From contig NZ_JAOOPY010000012.1 in assembly GCF_025486315.1 (NCBI RefSeq), positions 62,001 to 126,000 on the forward strand: a stretch of DNA of 64,000 nt, written 5' to 3'. How positions within the stretch are numbered: the first letter of the stretch is position 1; every line of letters starts with the position of its first letter. A program made the translations under genes and the position numbers. This document shows, one piece after another, positions 10,375 through 21,043 of this stretch. The notes under the pieces are model-generated. The model ran no database searches, had not been told where the DNA came from, and saw only the letters and a program-made list of their open reading frames with translations. The stretch is from Variovorax sp. N23 (lineage in GTDB: Bacteria > Pseudomonadota > Gammaproteobacteria > Burkholderiales > Burkholderiaceae_C).

Positions 10375-10466
10375 CGGTATGCAGTCATCGTGGGCGCCTT
10401 CGGGCGCGATGCGCAATCGTAGTCCCGACCCTCGCGGCTTCGCTTAGGGGCGGCTTAAGCCGTCGC

Positions 10467-12713
10467 TCAGAGGTCGCCCAGTCCGAGCGCCGGGTCGCTC
10501 ACCGTGTGCTTGCCGGTTTCGACACGGCCGGCGAAACGGCGCTGGTAGCTCGTGTCGCTGTCACAGCTCACGACGAAGTCGTACCACTGGCCGCTGTCGG
10601 CGAGGTTCCAGTGCTGGTCGACCGAGCCGCCCGCAGGCACCGTGACGGTCCACGGGCCGTCGTTGCGGTAGGCCTTGGCCCGCACCGAGAAGGTCGCCGG
10701 CTTCTGGCCCGCATTCATCATCGTGAGGTAGACGTTGCCGTTGGCGATGTCGTAGCAGACGCGAACTTCCGGCGATGGCGCACCGGTGGCACGCAGCGTG
10801 GTCAGGTCGCCCTTGAAGCTGCGGTGGAAGCCGTTCGGGCCGAGCACCCACAGGTCGTAGCGGCCGGCGTCGTCGGCCATCGCGGCCCAGCTGTCGTCGA
10901 GGGTCTTGCCCGGTTCCACCATGAAGCGGCGCGGCAGGCGGTTCAGGTGCAGCTGGTCGTAGACGTGGAACACGGCGGCGGCCTTGCCGGTGTTGGCGAA
11001 CAGCAGGCGCATCGTGCCGGCCACGGTGTCGCTGCGCGCGCTCACGTGCAGTTCGTAGGGGAGCGCGCGCGACGGCCGCGTGCCGGTGGCCTGGCGCGGC
11101 AGCAGCTGCGTCGCAGGCGGCGCAAGCTGTGCCAGCGCCTCCTGCTGCGTGCGCAGCGTGTCGGCCTCGGTCTTGCTCTTGCGGCCGGTCAGCACCGGCA
11201 GCTGCTCGGCGTTGGGCGTCGCGAAGTTGAAGGCACTGGTGAGGTCGCCGCAGACCGCGCGGCGGAACGGGCTGATGTTCGGCTCCTGCACGCCGAAACG
11301 GGTCTCGAGGAAGCGCAGCACGGAGGTGTGGTCGAACACCTGCGAGTTCACCCAGCCGCCGCGGCTCCAGGGCGAGATGACGAACATCGGCACGCGCGGG
11401 CCGGGGCCGTACACGCGGCCATCGGGGATCGGCTGGCTGGTGCTGCCGACCGGCGCCGGATGGTTGAAGTACTCGGCCGACAGGTCGGCGGCCTGCATCG
11501 TGGTCTTGCCCGCGTAACCGCCGCTGCCGTCCGGTGAGGGGGCGGAGGGCGAAGGCACGTGGTCGAAGTAGCCGTCGTTCTCGTCGAAGTTCACGAGCAG
11601 CACCGTCTTGCTCCACACCTCGGGCACGGCGGTCAGCGCATCGAGCACCTCCTGCAGGAACCAGGCACCTTGGACCGGCGTCGAGGGCCCGGGGTGCTCG
11701 CAGTAGATCGATGGCGCATTGAGCCATGACACGTCGGGCAGTTTGCCCTCGCGGATGTCGCGCCTGAAGGCATCCAGATATTGCTCGGGTTGCGTCCCCG
11801 GCAGGGTGTTGGCGATGCCCTTGTACAGCGGGTTCGCCGCGTTGTCCGTGGCCGGGTCGTAAGCCTTGTACGGCAAGGCCTGGCCGGTGTTCGCATAGGC
11901 GCTGTTGGGGGCGCCGCCACTCGACACCGGGAAGCCCGAGGCGATGTTGGCCTGGCGAAACGTCCGGAAGGCACCGAGCATGTTGTCGCCCCATTCGTCG
12001 GGCATGTTCTGGTAGCTGATCCAGCGCACGCCTGCTTCTTCCAGGCGCTCGGCATACGTCTTCCACGTGTAGCCCCGGTTGGCGGTGGCCGGCTGGCCGT
12101 CGATCCAGTCCCATTCGTTGTTCACGAACGCCGTGCCGGCGGGCATGGCGCCGTTGGTGCCCGTGAGGTGGAAGGAGCGGTTGGCGTCGGTGCCGGTGTG
12201 CATCGCGCAGTGGTACGCGTCGCACAGCGTGAACGCATTGGCCAGGGCGAACTGGAATGGGATCTCGGCTTCCTTGAAGTAGCCCATCGAAATCGGGTTC
12301 TTGTAGCGCGGCCACTGGTACATGCGCCCGCCGTCCCAGGCGTCCTGGCTGTCGGCCCATGCGTGCGGCGTGCCGTTGGCACGTTGCGCGTTGCCCTTGG
12401 CGCCGTCGAGGTGGAAGGGCAGGATCGGCTTGCCGTCGGCGTCGGCCTGCTGCCAGACGTTGAGACCCTTCTGCAGCGGGACGGTGAAGCGGTCGCCGAA
12501 ACCACGCACGCCGCCCAGCGTGCCGAAGTAGTGGTCGAAGGCCCGGTTCTCCTGCATCAGGATCACGACGTGCTTGACGTCGTTGATCGTGCCGGTTTCG
12601 TTGTTGGCGGGGATGGCGAGCGCGCGGCGGATGGCAGGCGGGAAGGCGGCGAGCGTGGCGGCGGCGATGCCGGCCGAGGCGCCGCCGCGCAGGAAGTTGC
12701 GTCGTGAGGTCAT
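10467..12713 (-). CDS. plcN: Tat-exported phosphocholine-specific phospholipase C
   Basis: A 748-residue extracellular phospholipase of the bacterial PLC/acid phosphatase family. The N-terminus MTSRRNFLRGG...AAATLAAFPPAIRRALA is a twin-arginine signal. Conserved catalytic blocks follow: HVVILMQENRAFDHYFGTL near residue 50, NFDENDGYFDHVPSPSAP in the middle and RVPMFVISPWSRGGWV. Two C-terminal DUF756-like repeats carry the sequence from about residue 570 on. It is last in a set of three same-strand exported proteins. The product is a likely type II secretion substrate, since folded Tat-exported PLCs leave by that route in related species. The plcN (non-haemolytic) versus plcC label is a family-level call. 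Confidence 0.88.
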   Translation of the reverse strand: MTSRRNFLRGGASAGIAAATLAAFPPAIRRALAIPANNETGTINDVKHVVILMQENRAFDHYFGTLGGVRGFGDRFTVPLQKGLNVWQQADADGKPILPFHLDGAKGNAQRANGTPHAWADSQDAWDGGRMYQWPRYKNPISMGYFKEAEIPFQFALANAFTLCDAYHCAMHTGTDANRSFHLTGTNGAMPAGTAFVNNEWDWIDGQPATANRGYTWKTYAERLEEAGVRWISYQNMPDEWGDNMLGAFRTFRQANIASGFPVSSGGAPNSAYANTGQALPYKAYDPATDNAANPLYKGIANTLPGTQPEQYLDAFRRDIREGKLPDVSWLNAPSIYCEHPGPSTPVQGAWFLQEVLDALTAVPEVWSKTVLLVNFDENDGYFDHVPSPSAPSPDGSGGYAGKTTMQAADLSAEYFNHPAPVGSTSQPIPDGRVYGPGPRVPMFVISPWSRGGWVNSQVFDHTSVLRFLETRFGVQEPNISPFRRAVCGDLTSAFNFATPNAEQLPVLTGRKSKTEADTLRTQQEALAQLAPPATQLLPRQATGTRPSRALPYELHVSARSDTVAGTMRLLFANTGKAAAVFHVYDQLHLNRLPRRFMVEPGKTLDDSWAAMADDAGRYDLWVLGPNGFHRSFKGDLTTLRATGAPSPEVRVCYDIANGNVYLTMMNAGQKPATFSVRAKAYRNDGPWTVTVPAGGSVDQHWNLADSGQWYDFVVSCDSDTSYQRRFAGRVETGKHTVSDPALGLGDL

Positions 12714-12738
12714 GGGGCTTTGGAAAGGGAAACGGGTA

Positions 12739-12921
12739 TCAGGGCGCGCAGCGCATCTCGGGCTTGACGCCCGTGTCCGGCGTCACCGGTTGGGTCGGGG
12801 GCGTCGGTGCGGGGGGCGTCGTGCCGCTGTCGCCGCCGCCGCAGGCGGCGAGCGTGCAGGTCAGGAGTGCGAGCACGAGGCAGCGCGATACGCGGACGGG
12901 AAGATGAGAGACGTGGGGCAT
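12739..12921 (-). CDS. Small lipoprotein upstream of phospholipase C
   Basis: A 60-residue open frame starting MPHVSHLPVRVSRCL with a hydrophobic h-region and a clear lipobox LLTCTLAAC followed by GGG. The mature part is a short Pro/Thr-rich tail ending PEMRCAP. It lies 25 bp upstream of plcN and 29 bp downstream of the LamG phosphodiesterase gene, all on the same strand, so it is probably cotranscribed. Many secreted phospholipases have small lipid-anchored partners encoded next to them; a chaperone or anchor role is only a guess. Confidence 0.65.
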   Translation of the reverse strand: MPHVSHLPVRVSRCLVLALLTCTLAACGGGDSGTTPPAPTPPTQPVTPDTGVKPEMRCAP

Positions 12922-12950
12922 GGCAGGGTCGAGGGTTGGCAAGGGCCGGT

Positions 12951-15041
12951 TCAGGGAAGGAGGGACGACAGCGGCTTGGCGGTCTTGAAGATGCTGGCGA
13001 GTTCGTCGGCGGTGAGCGCGCGGTTCCAGAGTGCGAGGTCGTTGAAGTCCATCGCGCCGCGTGGCGACGCGCTCCAGCGCTGGTAGTACAGGCCGGTGCC
13101 GTCCTCGTTGAGGCTGATGCCGTCGCCCAGGCCGCCGAGTTGGGCGGTGATGGCCGTGGTCAGCGTGGCGCTGCCCGTCTGGGTGCCCTTGACCGGGTCG
13201 AACAGGTAGCCGGTCATCTTCAGGCCGGCCTTGTCGACCACCATCGCGGCGTAGGCCCACTGGCCGGCGCTCAGGCTGTAGCCGTTGCTGTCGGCCCGCG
13301 TGCTGCCCGAGCCGGCGTTGAAGCGCATCTCGCAGCTGGCCCACAGGCTCACGACGATCCCGGCGTTGTTGCCCGAGTCGTAGTTCTTGTTGCCGAGCAC
13401 CGTTGCGCCGTTGCTCACGCCCTGGCTGCAACTCGCATCGGTGCGCACCCAGAAGCCGATGGTGAAGGCTGGCACGGCCGGGTCGGCGGTGATGTCGCTG
13501 GTCTGCTGCAGGCGGTAGCCGGCGGTGCCGCTGGCGTTCTTCACGCGGCTGTCGACCCGCAGCGCTTTGGCGGCAAAGGGTGCCTTGAAGCCGTCGTCGG
13601 CCACGAGCGTGCCACCGTCGGCGTCCGCGGCGCGCGGGGCGAGCGTCGACGCAGCTTTCGCATCGAGCGCCGGCAGCGCGTCGAGCGGGTAGTAGTTCGC
13701 GAGCCCGTTGAGCAGCGTGGGCGCCAGCACCGCCGGCTTCACGTAGGCGATCTGCGCGCTCAGCGAGGCACGCGCGTCGCCGGCCACGATCGTGTAACGG
13801 TAGCTGTAGAGGCCGTCGCTCGCTGCCACGATCGCGTCGGTGTAGCCCGTCGTGCCGGCCGGCAGCGTGGCGATCAGCGTGCCGTCGCGCAGCACCTGCA
13901 CCGGTGCGGATGCATCGCCGCCGAGCGTCCAGCTCAGCACGATGCTGCCCTTGTCTGCACCCGTGAGGGCCGTCAGTTGGCGCAGCGCCGTGGGGCCCTG
14001 CAGCGCGATGCCGTCGAAGTCCTGGCTGGCCGCAACGCCGAGTTGGCGCAGCACCGTCGGTGCGATGTCGGTGGCGGCCGCGAGGCTCGTCAGGCTGTCG
14101 TCGGCCGGCGCGGCGGTGCCGACACCGGGTAGTACCGAGAGCGGTTTGTTGCTGGCGATGAAGACCGTCTTGTTGGCCGGGAGTTGCAGCCCGCTGGCGC
14201 TGCCGAAGTCATCGAGCCCATAGCCGGTCGTGACGATGACCAGCCAGTCGTCGCGCGCGTCGTTCGCGCGACGTCGTGCGATGGTGGTGAGCAGCGTGTC
14301 GACCGCCGCTGCGGTCGCGGTGACGGCGGCGTCGTAAGCCTTGCCGTGCACGCCTTCGCGGGCCGCTGCGGTGGCGGGGGCGCTGTACTGCGCGAGCACC
14401 AGCGCGTCGCCGGCGAGCATGGCGCGCGTGGCCTGCTGCGTCACGCAGGCATCGTCGCCAGCGCAGTCGACGGCGTTGGCGAGCGCACCGCTCTGCACAT
14501 CGGCCGCGAGCAGCGCGGGGTAGAGCGAAGCGCTGGTCACGGCCGACGCCTTGGCCGACGGAATGCCGGCGTGGGCCAGGGCGAAGAAGGTCGGCGCGGA
14601 TGCATCGATGCGTTGATCGGCTGTGTCCCAACGCACGCCGTGGCGATTGGCCCAGGTGCCCGTGAGCAGGCTGGCCCAGCCCGGTCCGGCGGTGGTGCGC
14701 TGCTCGCTCAGCGTGCCGTTGCGTCCACCGGTCCATGCCGGCGCGAGCGTCAGGCCGGCCAGCCCGGGGGCGCGTCCGGCGGCGATGGCCTCGCGCAGCG
14801 CTGCATGGGTGAGGCCGTCGATCTGGATCACCAGCGCCTTGGCGCCGCTGCTGCCTTCGATGGGCGGGGTGTTGGGGGCGGGCGTCGTGCCGGAGGGCGG
14901 TGAGGCTGCGACGGTGTCGCTGCCACCGCCACCGCAGGCCGTCAAGGCCAGAGCGGTTAGTGCGCTGGCCAGGAGCGCGGCGTAGCGATGCGAAGCAACG
15001 CGAGGAAAGCGTGGGGGGAATGGGGCGAAGGGGGCGCGCAT
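12951..15041 (-). CDS. Lipoprotein with phosphodiesterase/alkaline-phosphatase-like domain and LamG-type C-terminus
   Basis: A 696-residue exported lipoprotein (signal ending LTALALTAC-GGGG). Residues about 50-330 resemble the type I phosphodiesterase/nucleotide pyrophosphatase fold: VIQIDGLTHAAL with a metal aspartate, TAGPGWASLLTGTWANRHGV around the nucleophile position, and a closing metal site. From about 490 a concanavalin/LamG-like jelly roll runs to the end (FTIGFWVRTD, GQWAYAAMVVD, DFNDLALWNRALTADELASIF). It is the first gene of the set that ends in plcN. The start at 15041 gives a normal signal peptide. The substrate cannot be read from sequence. Confidence 0.75.
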   Translation of the reverse strand: MRAPFAPFPPRFPRVASHRYAALLASALTALALTACGGGGSDTVAASPPSGTTPAPNTPPIEGSSGAKALVIQIDGLTHAALREAIAAGRAPGLAGLTLAPAWTGGRNGTLSEQRTTAGPGWASLLTGTWANRHGVRWDTADQRIDASAPTFFALAHAGIPSAKASAVTSASLYPALLAADVQSGALANAVDCAGDDACVTQQATRAMLAGDALVLAQYSAPATAAAREGVHGKAYDAAVTATAAAVDTLLTTIARRRANDARDDWLVIVTTGYGLDDFGSASGLQLPANKTVFIASNKPLSVLPGVGTAAPADDSLTSLAAATDIAPTVLRQLGVAASQDFDGIALQGPTALRQLTALTGADKGSIVLSWTLGGDASAPVQVLRDGTLIATLPAGTTGYTDAIVAASDGLYSYRYTIVAGDARASLSAQIAYVKPAVLAPTLLNGLANYYPLDALPALDAKAASTLAPRAADADGGTLVADDGFKAPFAAKALRVDSRVKNASGTAGYRLQQTSDITADPAVPAFTIGFWVRTDASCSQGVSNGATVLGNKNYDSGNNAGIVVSLWASCEMRFNAGSGSTRADSNGYSLSAGQWAYAAMVVDKAGLKMTGYLFDPVKGTQTGSATLTTAITAQLGGLGDGISLNEDGTGLYYQRWSASPRGAMDFNDLALWNRALTADELASIFKTAKPLSSLLP

Positions 15042-15201
15042 CTCAAGCCTGTTGTTGTCGTCTCGCGGCACCGCAAATGGGTGCGCGCGTGGGGACTGCG
15101 AAGGCTAGGGGCTGCGCGTGACGTGGCGGTGAAGTGCGAATGACGGCCGTGTGGCGCGGCCATGACGCGGAGGGTGTGCCGGGCGTGCCGGCGGCGTCGC
15201 G

Positions 15202-16098
15202 TCAGGGATTGCTGATGCCGCTCGACACATGGCCCGAGGGCACATGGCGCGCGGCCGCATCGACGTGGCCGGTCTGGTCGTCGAAGAAGAAGTCGGGCTC
15301 GAACTCGCGCAGGAACTCGCCCTTGGGCAGGCCGCCGAGGAACATCGCCTCGTCGACCCGCACGTTCCAGTTCATGAGCGTGCGGATGGCGCGTTCGTGG
15401 GCCGGTGCGCTGCGGGCGGTGACCAGCGCCGTGCGGATGCGCATCGATGCGTTGCCTGCCATCTGAAGCCGATGCAGCGCGGCGAGCAGCGGCTTGAAGG
15501 GGCCTTCAGGCAGCGGCAGCTGGGCCTTGCTCGATTCGTGCAGCTGGAAGGCGTCGAGACCCTCGGCCTGGAACACGCGCTCGGCCTCGTCGCTGAAGAG
15601 CACGGCGTCGCCGTCGAAGGCGATGCGCACCTCGTTCGGGAAAGCGTCGCTGGCCTTGACCGATTCGACCAGCACGCGCGCGGCGGGGAAGCCGGCGTGC
15701 AGCGCTTCGCGCACGTCCTCGGCGTTGGCCGAGAGAAAGAGATGCGCGCGCAGCGGCCGCAGGTAGCCGAAGGGCGCGCGGCCTTGCGTGAACACGCCGC
15801 GCTGCAGCTTGATGCCGGCCGCCGTGCTGGAGCGGAAGATGCGCATGCCCGAGACCGGATCGTTGCGCGAGAGGATGACGACCTCCACGCGTTGCACGCC
15901 GTCGTCGTTGAAGCGCAGCAGCTTCTGCACCAGTGAGTAGGCGATGCCCGGCTGGGCCGGCACGTCGAGCCGGTCGAACTGGAGCCTCATGTAGCCCTCG
16001 GGGTCACCGGATTCGAAGAGCCGGTTTTCCTCCTCGAGGTTGAACAGCGCCCGTGACGAGATCGCCACCACCAGCTTGTCGTCGAGCGTGACGGCCAT
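15202..16098 (-). CDS. Cytosolic 5'-nucleotidase (cN-I-like)
   Basis: A 298-residue soluble protein resembling the 5'-nucleotidase family related to vertebrate cytosolic 5'-nucleotidase I. Recognisable blocks are LVVAISSRALFNLEEENRLFE at the N-terminus, VEVVILSRNDPVSGMRIFRSS and the C-terminal MNWNVRVDEAMFLGGLPKGEFL...FFDDQTGHV. It should dephosphorylate nucleoside monophosphates. It directly follows gspF (2-bp gap) and is read from the same strand, so it may ride on the secretion operon without belonging to it. Confidence 0.8.
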   Translation of the reverse strand: MAVTLDDKLVVAISSRALFNLEEENRLFESGDPEGYMRLQFDRLDVPAQPGIAYSLVQKLLRFNDDGVQRVEVVILSRNDPVSGMRIFRSSTAAGIKLQRGVFTQGRAPFGYLRPLRAHLFLSANAEDVREALHAGFPAARVLVESVKASDAFPNEVRIAFDGDAVLFSDEAERVFQAEGLDAFQLHESSKAQLPLPEGPFKPLLAALHRLQMAGNASMRIRTALVTARSAPAHERAIRTLMNWNVRVDEAMFLGGLPKGEFLREFEPDFFFDDQTGHVDAAARHVPSGHVSSGISNP

Positions 16099-16100
16099 GG

Positions 16101-17333
16101 CTACTTCACGAACTGGTTGAGCTGGATGATCGGCATCAGCACGGCGAGCACGATCAGCATCACCACGCCGCCCATGCCGACGATCAGCAGCGGCTCGAGG
16201 ATGGTGGCCAGGTGCATCGCGCGGCGCTGCACTTCGGCGCCCAGCTGCGTGGCCGCGCGCTGCAGCATCAGGGGCAGCGTGCCGGTCTGCTCGCCCAGGC
16301 GCGCGAACATCGAGACGATGCCGGGAAAGCGCTTCTTCTGCGCGAGGGCCGAGGCCAGCGGCGCGCCTTCGCGCACCAGCACCAGCGCATCGAGCGCATC
16401 CGCGCGCATGGCGCGATTGCCCAGCGTTTCGGCGGCGGCCTGCAGCGCGCGCAGGATCGGCACGCCAGCGGTCGCCAGCATGGCGAGCGTGCTGGCGAAG
16501 CGCGCCGCGTTGTAGCCGCGCGCCAGCTTGCCGACCAGCGGCAGCTCGAGCCAGGCCGCATCGAACTTCTCGCGGAAGGCGGGGCGCGCGAGCGCGGTGC
16601 GCATCGCGACCACGCCGCCGACGATGGCGATGAGCATCGCCCAGCCGTAGCTGCGCACGAAGTCGCTGATGGCCAGCATCGCGACGGTGAGGAAGGGCAG
16701 CGCGCGCTTGGTGCCGGCGAACACGTTGGCCACCTGCGGCACCACGTAGCTCACCAGGAAGATCACGATGACGATCGCCACCAGGGTGACGATGGCCGGG
16801 TACAGCGCCGCGCCGACCAGCTTCTGCTGCAGCGCCTGGCGCTGTTCCAGGTCGTCGGCCAGGCGTTCGAGCACCAGGCCGAGGTTGCCGCTGTGCTCGC
16901 CGGCGCCGATCACGGCCGTGTAGATGGGCGAGAACTCGCGCGGGTGCTGCGCCAGTGCGCGCGCGAAGGGCGAGCCGGCGTTGACCTCGGCGCGCAGCGA
17001 CGCGACCAGGTTGCGCTGGTTCTCGCGCTCGGCCTCGTCGGTGAGTGCGGTCAGCGCGCGCTCGAGCGGCAGGCCGGAGGACACGAGCCCGGCGATCTGC
17101 CGCGTCCACACCGCCAGCTCGGTGGTGCTGAAGACACGCCCACTGCCGAAGAAGCGGCGCCATCCGCCGCTTTCCTTGCGCTGTGCGGCGGCGTTGCCGA
17201 CCACCGTGACTTCGAGCGGAATGAGCTTCTGTGCGCGCAGCATGCCGCGCGCCGTGCGCGCGGTCTCGGCCTCGAGCACGCCCCTGCGCGGGTTGCCCTG
17301 GTCGTCGATGGCCTCGAAGGAATAGGCGGGCAC
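16101..17333 (-). CDS. gspF: Type II secretion inner-membrane platform protein GspF
   Basis: A 410-residue polytopic protein with two repeats of the T2SSF domain: LAVWTRQIAGLVSSGLPLERAL in the first, and FASTLAMLATAGVPILRALQAAAETL in the second. Three hydrophobic helices are visible, the last near the C-terminus (GMGGVVMLIVLAVLMPIIQLNQFV). The N-terminus MPAYSFEAIDDQGNPRRGVLE is typical. It uses a GTG start one base after the gspE stop, which implies translational coupling. Confidence 0.95.
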   Translation of the reverse strand: MPAYSFEAIDDQGNPRRGVLEAETARTARGMLRAQKLIPLEVTVVGNAAAQRKESGGWRRFFGSGRVFSTTELAVWTRQIAGLVSSGLPLERALTALTDEAERENQRNLVASLRAEVNAGSPFARALAQHPREFSPIYTAVIGAGEHSGNLGLVLERLADDLEQRQALQQKLVGAALYPAIVTLVAIVIVIFLVSYVVPQVANVFAGTKRALPFLTVAMLAISDFVRSYGWAMLIAIVGGVVAMRTALARPAFREKFDAAWLELPLVGKLARGYNAARFASTLAMLATAGVPILRALQAAAETLGNRAMRADALDALVLVREGAPLASALAQKKRFPGIVSMFARLGEQTGTLPLMLQRAATQLGAEVQRRAMHLATILEPLLIVGMGGVVMLIVLAVLMPIIQLNQFVK

Positions 17334-17334
17334 G

Positions 17335-18753
<1,419 letters not shown>

Positions 18754-18779
18754 CGCGGGTCGTCGGCTCTGTGGCGTTC

Positions 18780-21041
18780 TCAGGGCAGTTCGCGGCGGCT
18801 GGTCGGGTCGTCCGTGGGTGGCAGTGCGCCCTTGAGCGGCGTGTTGCCCAGTTGCGAGCTGACCGGTGCCAGGGATGGCGGCGGAACCAGGCGCGTGCCT
18901 TCGATGCGGCGGTCGCCACCGTCGTCGGTGACGAGCGGCAAGGGCGGCACGACGGCCGACTCCGGCACCGCCCGCAGGACCACGCTGTTCTCGGGCTGCA
19001 CAGTCTCCTGCATCGTGCGGATCGAATCGTAGCGATCGAGCGCAAAAGCACTGGTGCTCTGGGCGTCGCGCATCACGACCGGGCGCAGGAAGATCATCAA
19101 GTTGGTCTTCTTGCGGCTGCGGGTTTCGCTCTTGAACAGGTTGCCCACCACCGGGATGTCGCCGAGCAGAGGCACCTTCTCGGTGCCACCCGAATATTCG
19201 TCCTGCAGCAGTCCGCCGAGCATCACGATGCTGCCGTTTTCCACCAGCACGCTCGACTCGATGCTGCGCTTGTTGGTGGTCGGGCCGTTGGCATCGTTGC
19301 GCGTGGCCGCGTCGACACTCGAGACCTCCTGGTAGATCTGCATCTTGATCGTGCCGTTCTCGTTGATCTGCGGCTTCACGCGCAGCGTCAAGCCCACGTC
19401 CTTGCGCTCGACGGTGGTGAACGGGTTGGCGGTCGAGCTGTTGCTGCTGGTGGCGTACTGGCCGGTGACAAAGGGCACGTTCTGGCCGATGATGATCTTC
19501 GCCTCTTCGTTGTCCAGCGTGAGCAGGTTGGGCGTCGACAGCACGTTGCCTTCGCCGTTGCTCTGCAATGCCCGCGCCACCAGGCCCAGCACGTTGCCGC
19601 CGGCGATCGTGGTGCCCAGGCCGATGTTGAAGCCACTCGACGGCTGTTGCGCCGCACCGGTGCTCGAGGTGGCCGAACTCAGGTTGAAGATGTTGGTGCC
19701 CGCCAGGCTCGAGTTGGTGCCGACCGCGCCGGTGGCGCCGATGGCGGTCTGCCACTGGATGCCGAACTCGGCCGCCTTGTTGGCGTTGACTTCGATGATC
19801 AGGCTTTCGACCATCACCTGCGCCCGCCGGCCGTCGAGCCGGTCGATCACGGCGCGCAGTTGGCGGTACTGCGGTTCCGATGCGGTGATGATCAACGAAT
19901 TGGTGGTCGGGTCGGCCTGGATCTGGCCGCCGGTCGACGGCTGGTTGTTGTTGTTCAGCGGTGCGGTGGCGGCGCTGCTGAGTCCGCTGGTGGTGCCGGT
20001 CTGCTGTTGTTGCTGCTGCTGGTTGATCGCCGTGGACTGCGTCGCGGTGCTGGCGCTGCTGCTCCCGCCGCTCCCTCCGCGTGCGTCGCTCGACATGGCC
20101 GCGCGCAGCGTGGTGGCGAGCTTCACCGCATCGGCGTTCTTCAGGTAGACGACGTAGATGTTGCCGGCGTCGCCGTTGCTGCCCTGCTCGGGTGCGCGGT
20201 CGAGTTTGGCGACCAGCGTGCGCACCAGCTGCGCGCGCGCCGGGTTGGCCGCGCGAAGGATCAGCGAGTTGCTGCGCGGGTCGGCCAGCAGCGTGGTGCG
20301 GAAGGTGGCGTCGGCCGTGCCGGGCGCGCCGCCCGCCGCTCCGGTACCGCTGCCGCCTTCGATCAGCCGCGTCACCAGCGGCACCATGTCGGTGGCGATC
20401 GAGTTTTTCAGCGGGATGACCTCGATGTCCGACGCGTTCGGCACGTCGAGCGCGGCGACGATGCGCGCCAGCCGGCGCATGTTCTCGGCGTAGTCGGTGA
20501 TCACCAGCGAGTTGTTGCCGGGGTTCACGTTGATGGTGTTGTTCGGCGCGATCAGCGGGCGCAGCACCGGCAGCAGGTTGTTGGCGGTTTCGTAGTTGAG
20601 CTTGAAGACCTGCGTCACGATCTGGTTGCCGCTCAGGTTGGCGGCGGCCCCGATCGAGGTGGTCACGGCGCTGCTCTGCAGCTTGGCGTCGGCTTCCGGC
20701 ACGATCTTGTACAGGCCGTCGGCCTGCACCACCGCGAAGCCCTGCAGGCGCAGCGCGGCGGCGAACTGGTTGAAAGCCGCGGCCGGCGCGATGGCGCGGT
20801 CGGTCTGCAGGTTGATCGTGCCCTTGACGCGCGGGTCGACCACCACGTCGCGGCCGGTGATCACGGCCATCGTGCGCGCGACCGATTCGATCTCGGCGTT
20901 GTTGAAGTTCAGCGTGATCGGCTCGCCGCGGCGCGGTGCGCCGTCCTGCGCGAAGGCCGGCGGGATGCCGGTCGTCAGCAGCAGCTGCGCCGCCAGAGCG
21001 ACGAGGCCGAGGCGCGTGCCGAAGGAGGGGAATGGCTTCAT
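18780..21041 (-). CDS. gspD: Type II secretion outer-membrane secretin GspD
   Basis: A 753-residue secretin with a signal peptide ending PPAFAQ. Periplasmic N0-N3 modules follow (LNFNNAEIESVARTMAVITGRDVVVDP; NSLVITDYAENMRRLARIVAALD; NSLIITASEPQYRQLRAVIDRLDGRRAQVMVESLIIEV). The C-terminal secretin domain has VPLLGDIPVVGNLFKS and LMIFLRPVV. Between N2 and N3 there is a low-complexity Ser/Gln-rich loop with a QQQQQQQ run at about residue 340. The ATG at 21041 places the start at MKPFPSFG, right after a TTG alternative. Confidence 0.96.
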   Translation of the reverse strand: MKPFPSFGTRLGLVALAAQLLLTTGIPPAFAQDGAPRRGEPITLNFNNAEIESVARTMAVITGRDVVVDPRVKGTINLQTDRAIAPAAAFNQFAAALRLQGFAVVQADGLYKIVPEADAKLQSSAVTTSIGAAANLSGNQIVTQVFKLNYETANNLLPVLRPLIAPNNTINVNPGNNSLVITDYAENMRRLARIVAALDVPNASDIEVIPLKNSIATDMVPLVTRLIEGGSGTGAAGGAPGTADATFRTTLLADPRSNSLILRAANPARAQLVRTLVAKLDRAPEQGSNGDAGNIYVVYLKNADAVKLATTLRAAMSSDARGGSGGSSSASTATQSTAINQQQQQQQTGTTSGLSSAATAPLNNNNQPSTGGQIQADPTTNSLIITASEPQYRQLRAVIDRLDGRRAQVMVESLIIEVNANKAAEFGIQWQTAIGATGAVGTNSSLAGTNIFNLSSATSSTGAAQQPSSGFNIGLGTTIAGGNVLGLVARALQSNGEGNVLSTPNLLTLDNEEAKIIIGQNVPFVTGQYATSSNSSTANPFTTVERKDVGLTLRVKPQINENGTIKMQIYQEVSSVDAATRNDANGPTTNKRSIESSVLVENGSIVMLGGLLQDEYSGGTEKVPLLGDIPVVGNLFKSETRSRKKTNLMIFLRPVVMRDAQSTSAFALDRYDSIRTMQETVQPENSVVLRAVPESAVVPPLPLVTDDGGDRRIEGTRLVPPPSLAPVSSQLGNTPLKGALPPTDDPTSRRELP

Positions 21042-21043
21042 GG

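Noticed and set aside
15042..15201. Possible Pho box upstream of the phosphodiesterase-phospholipase set
   Set aside because: Only loose CGTCA-like repeats with wrong spacing are present on the minus strand; not enough to call PhoB control.
15202..17163. A 653-codon frame appearing to extend the 5'-nucleotidase into gspF
   Set aside because: The N-terminal 355 codons are a shadow of gspF. The nucleotidase starts cleanly at MAVTLDDKLVVAISS (16098).
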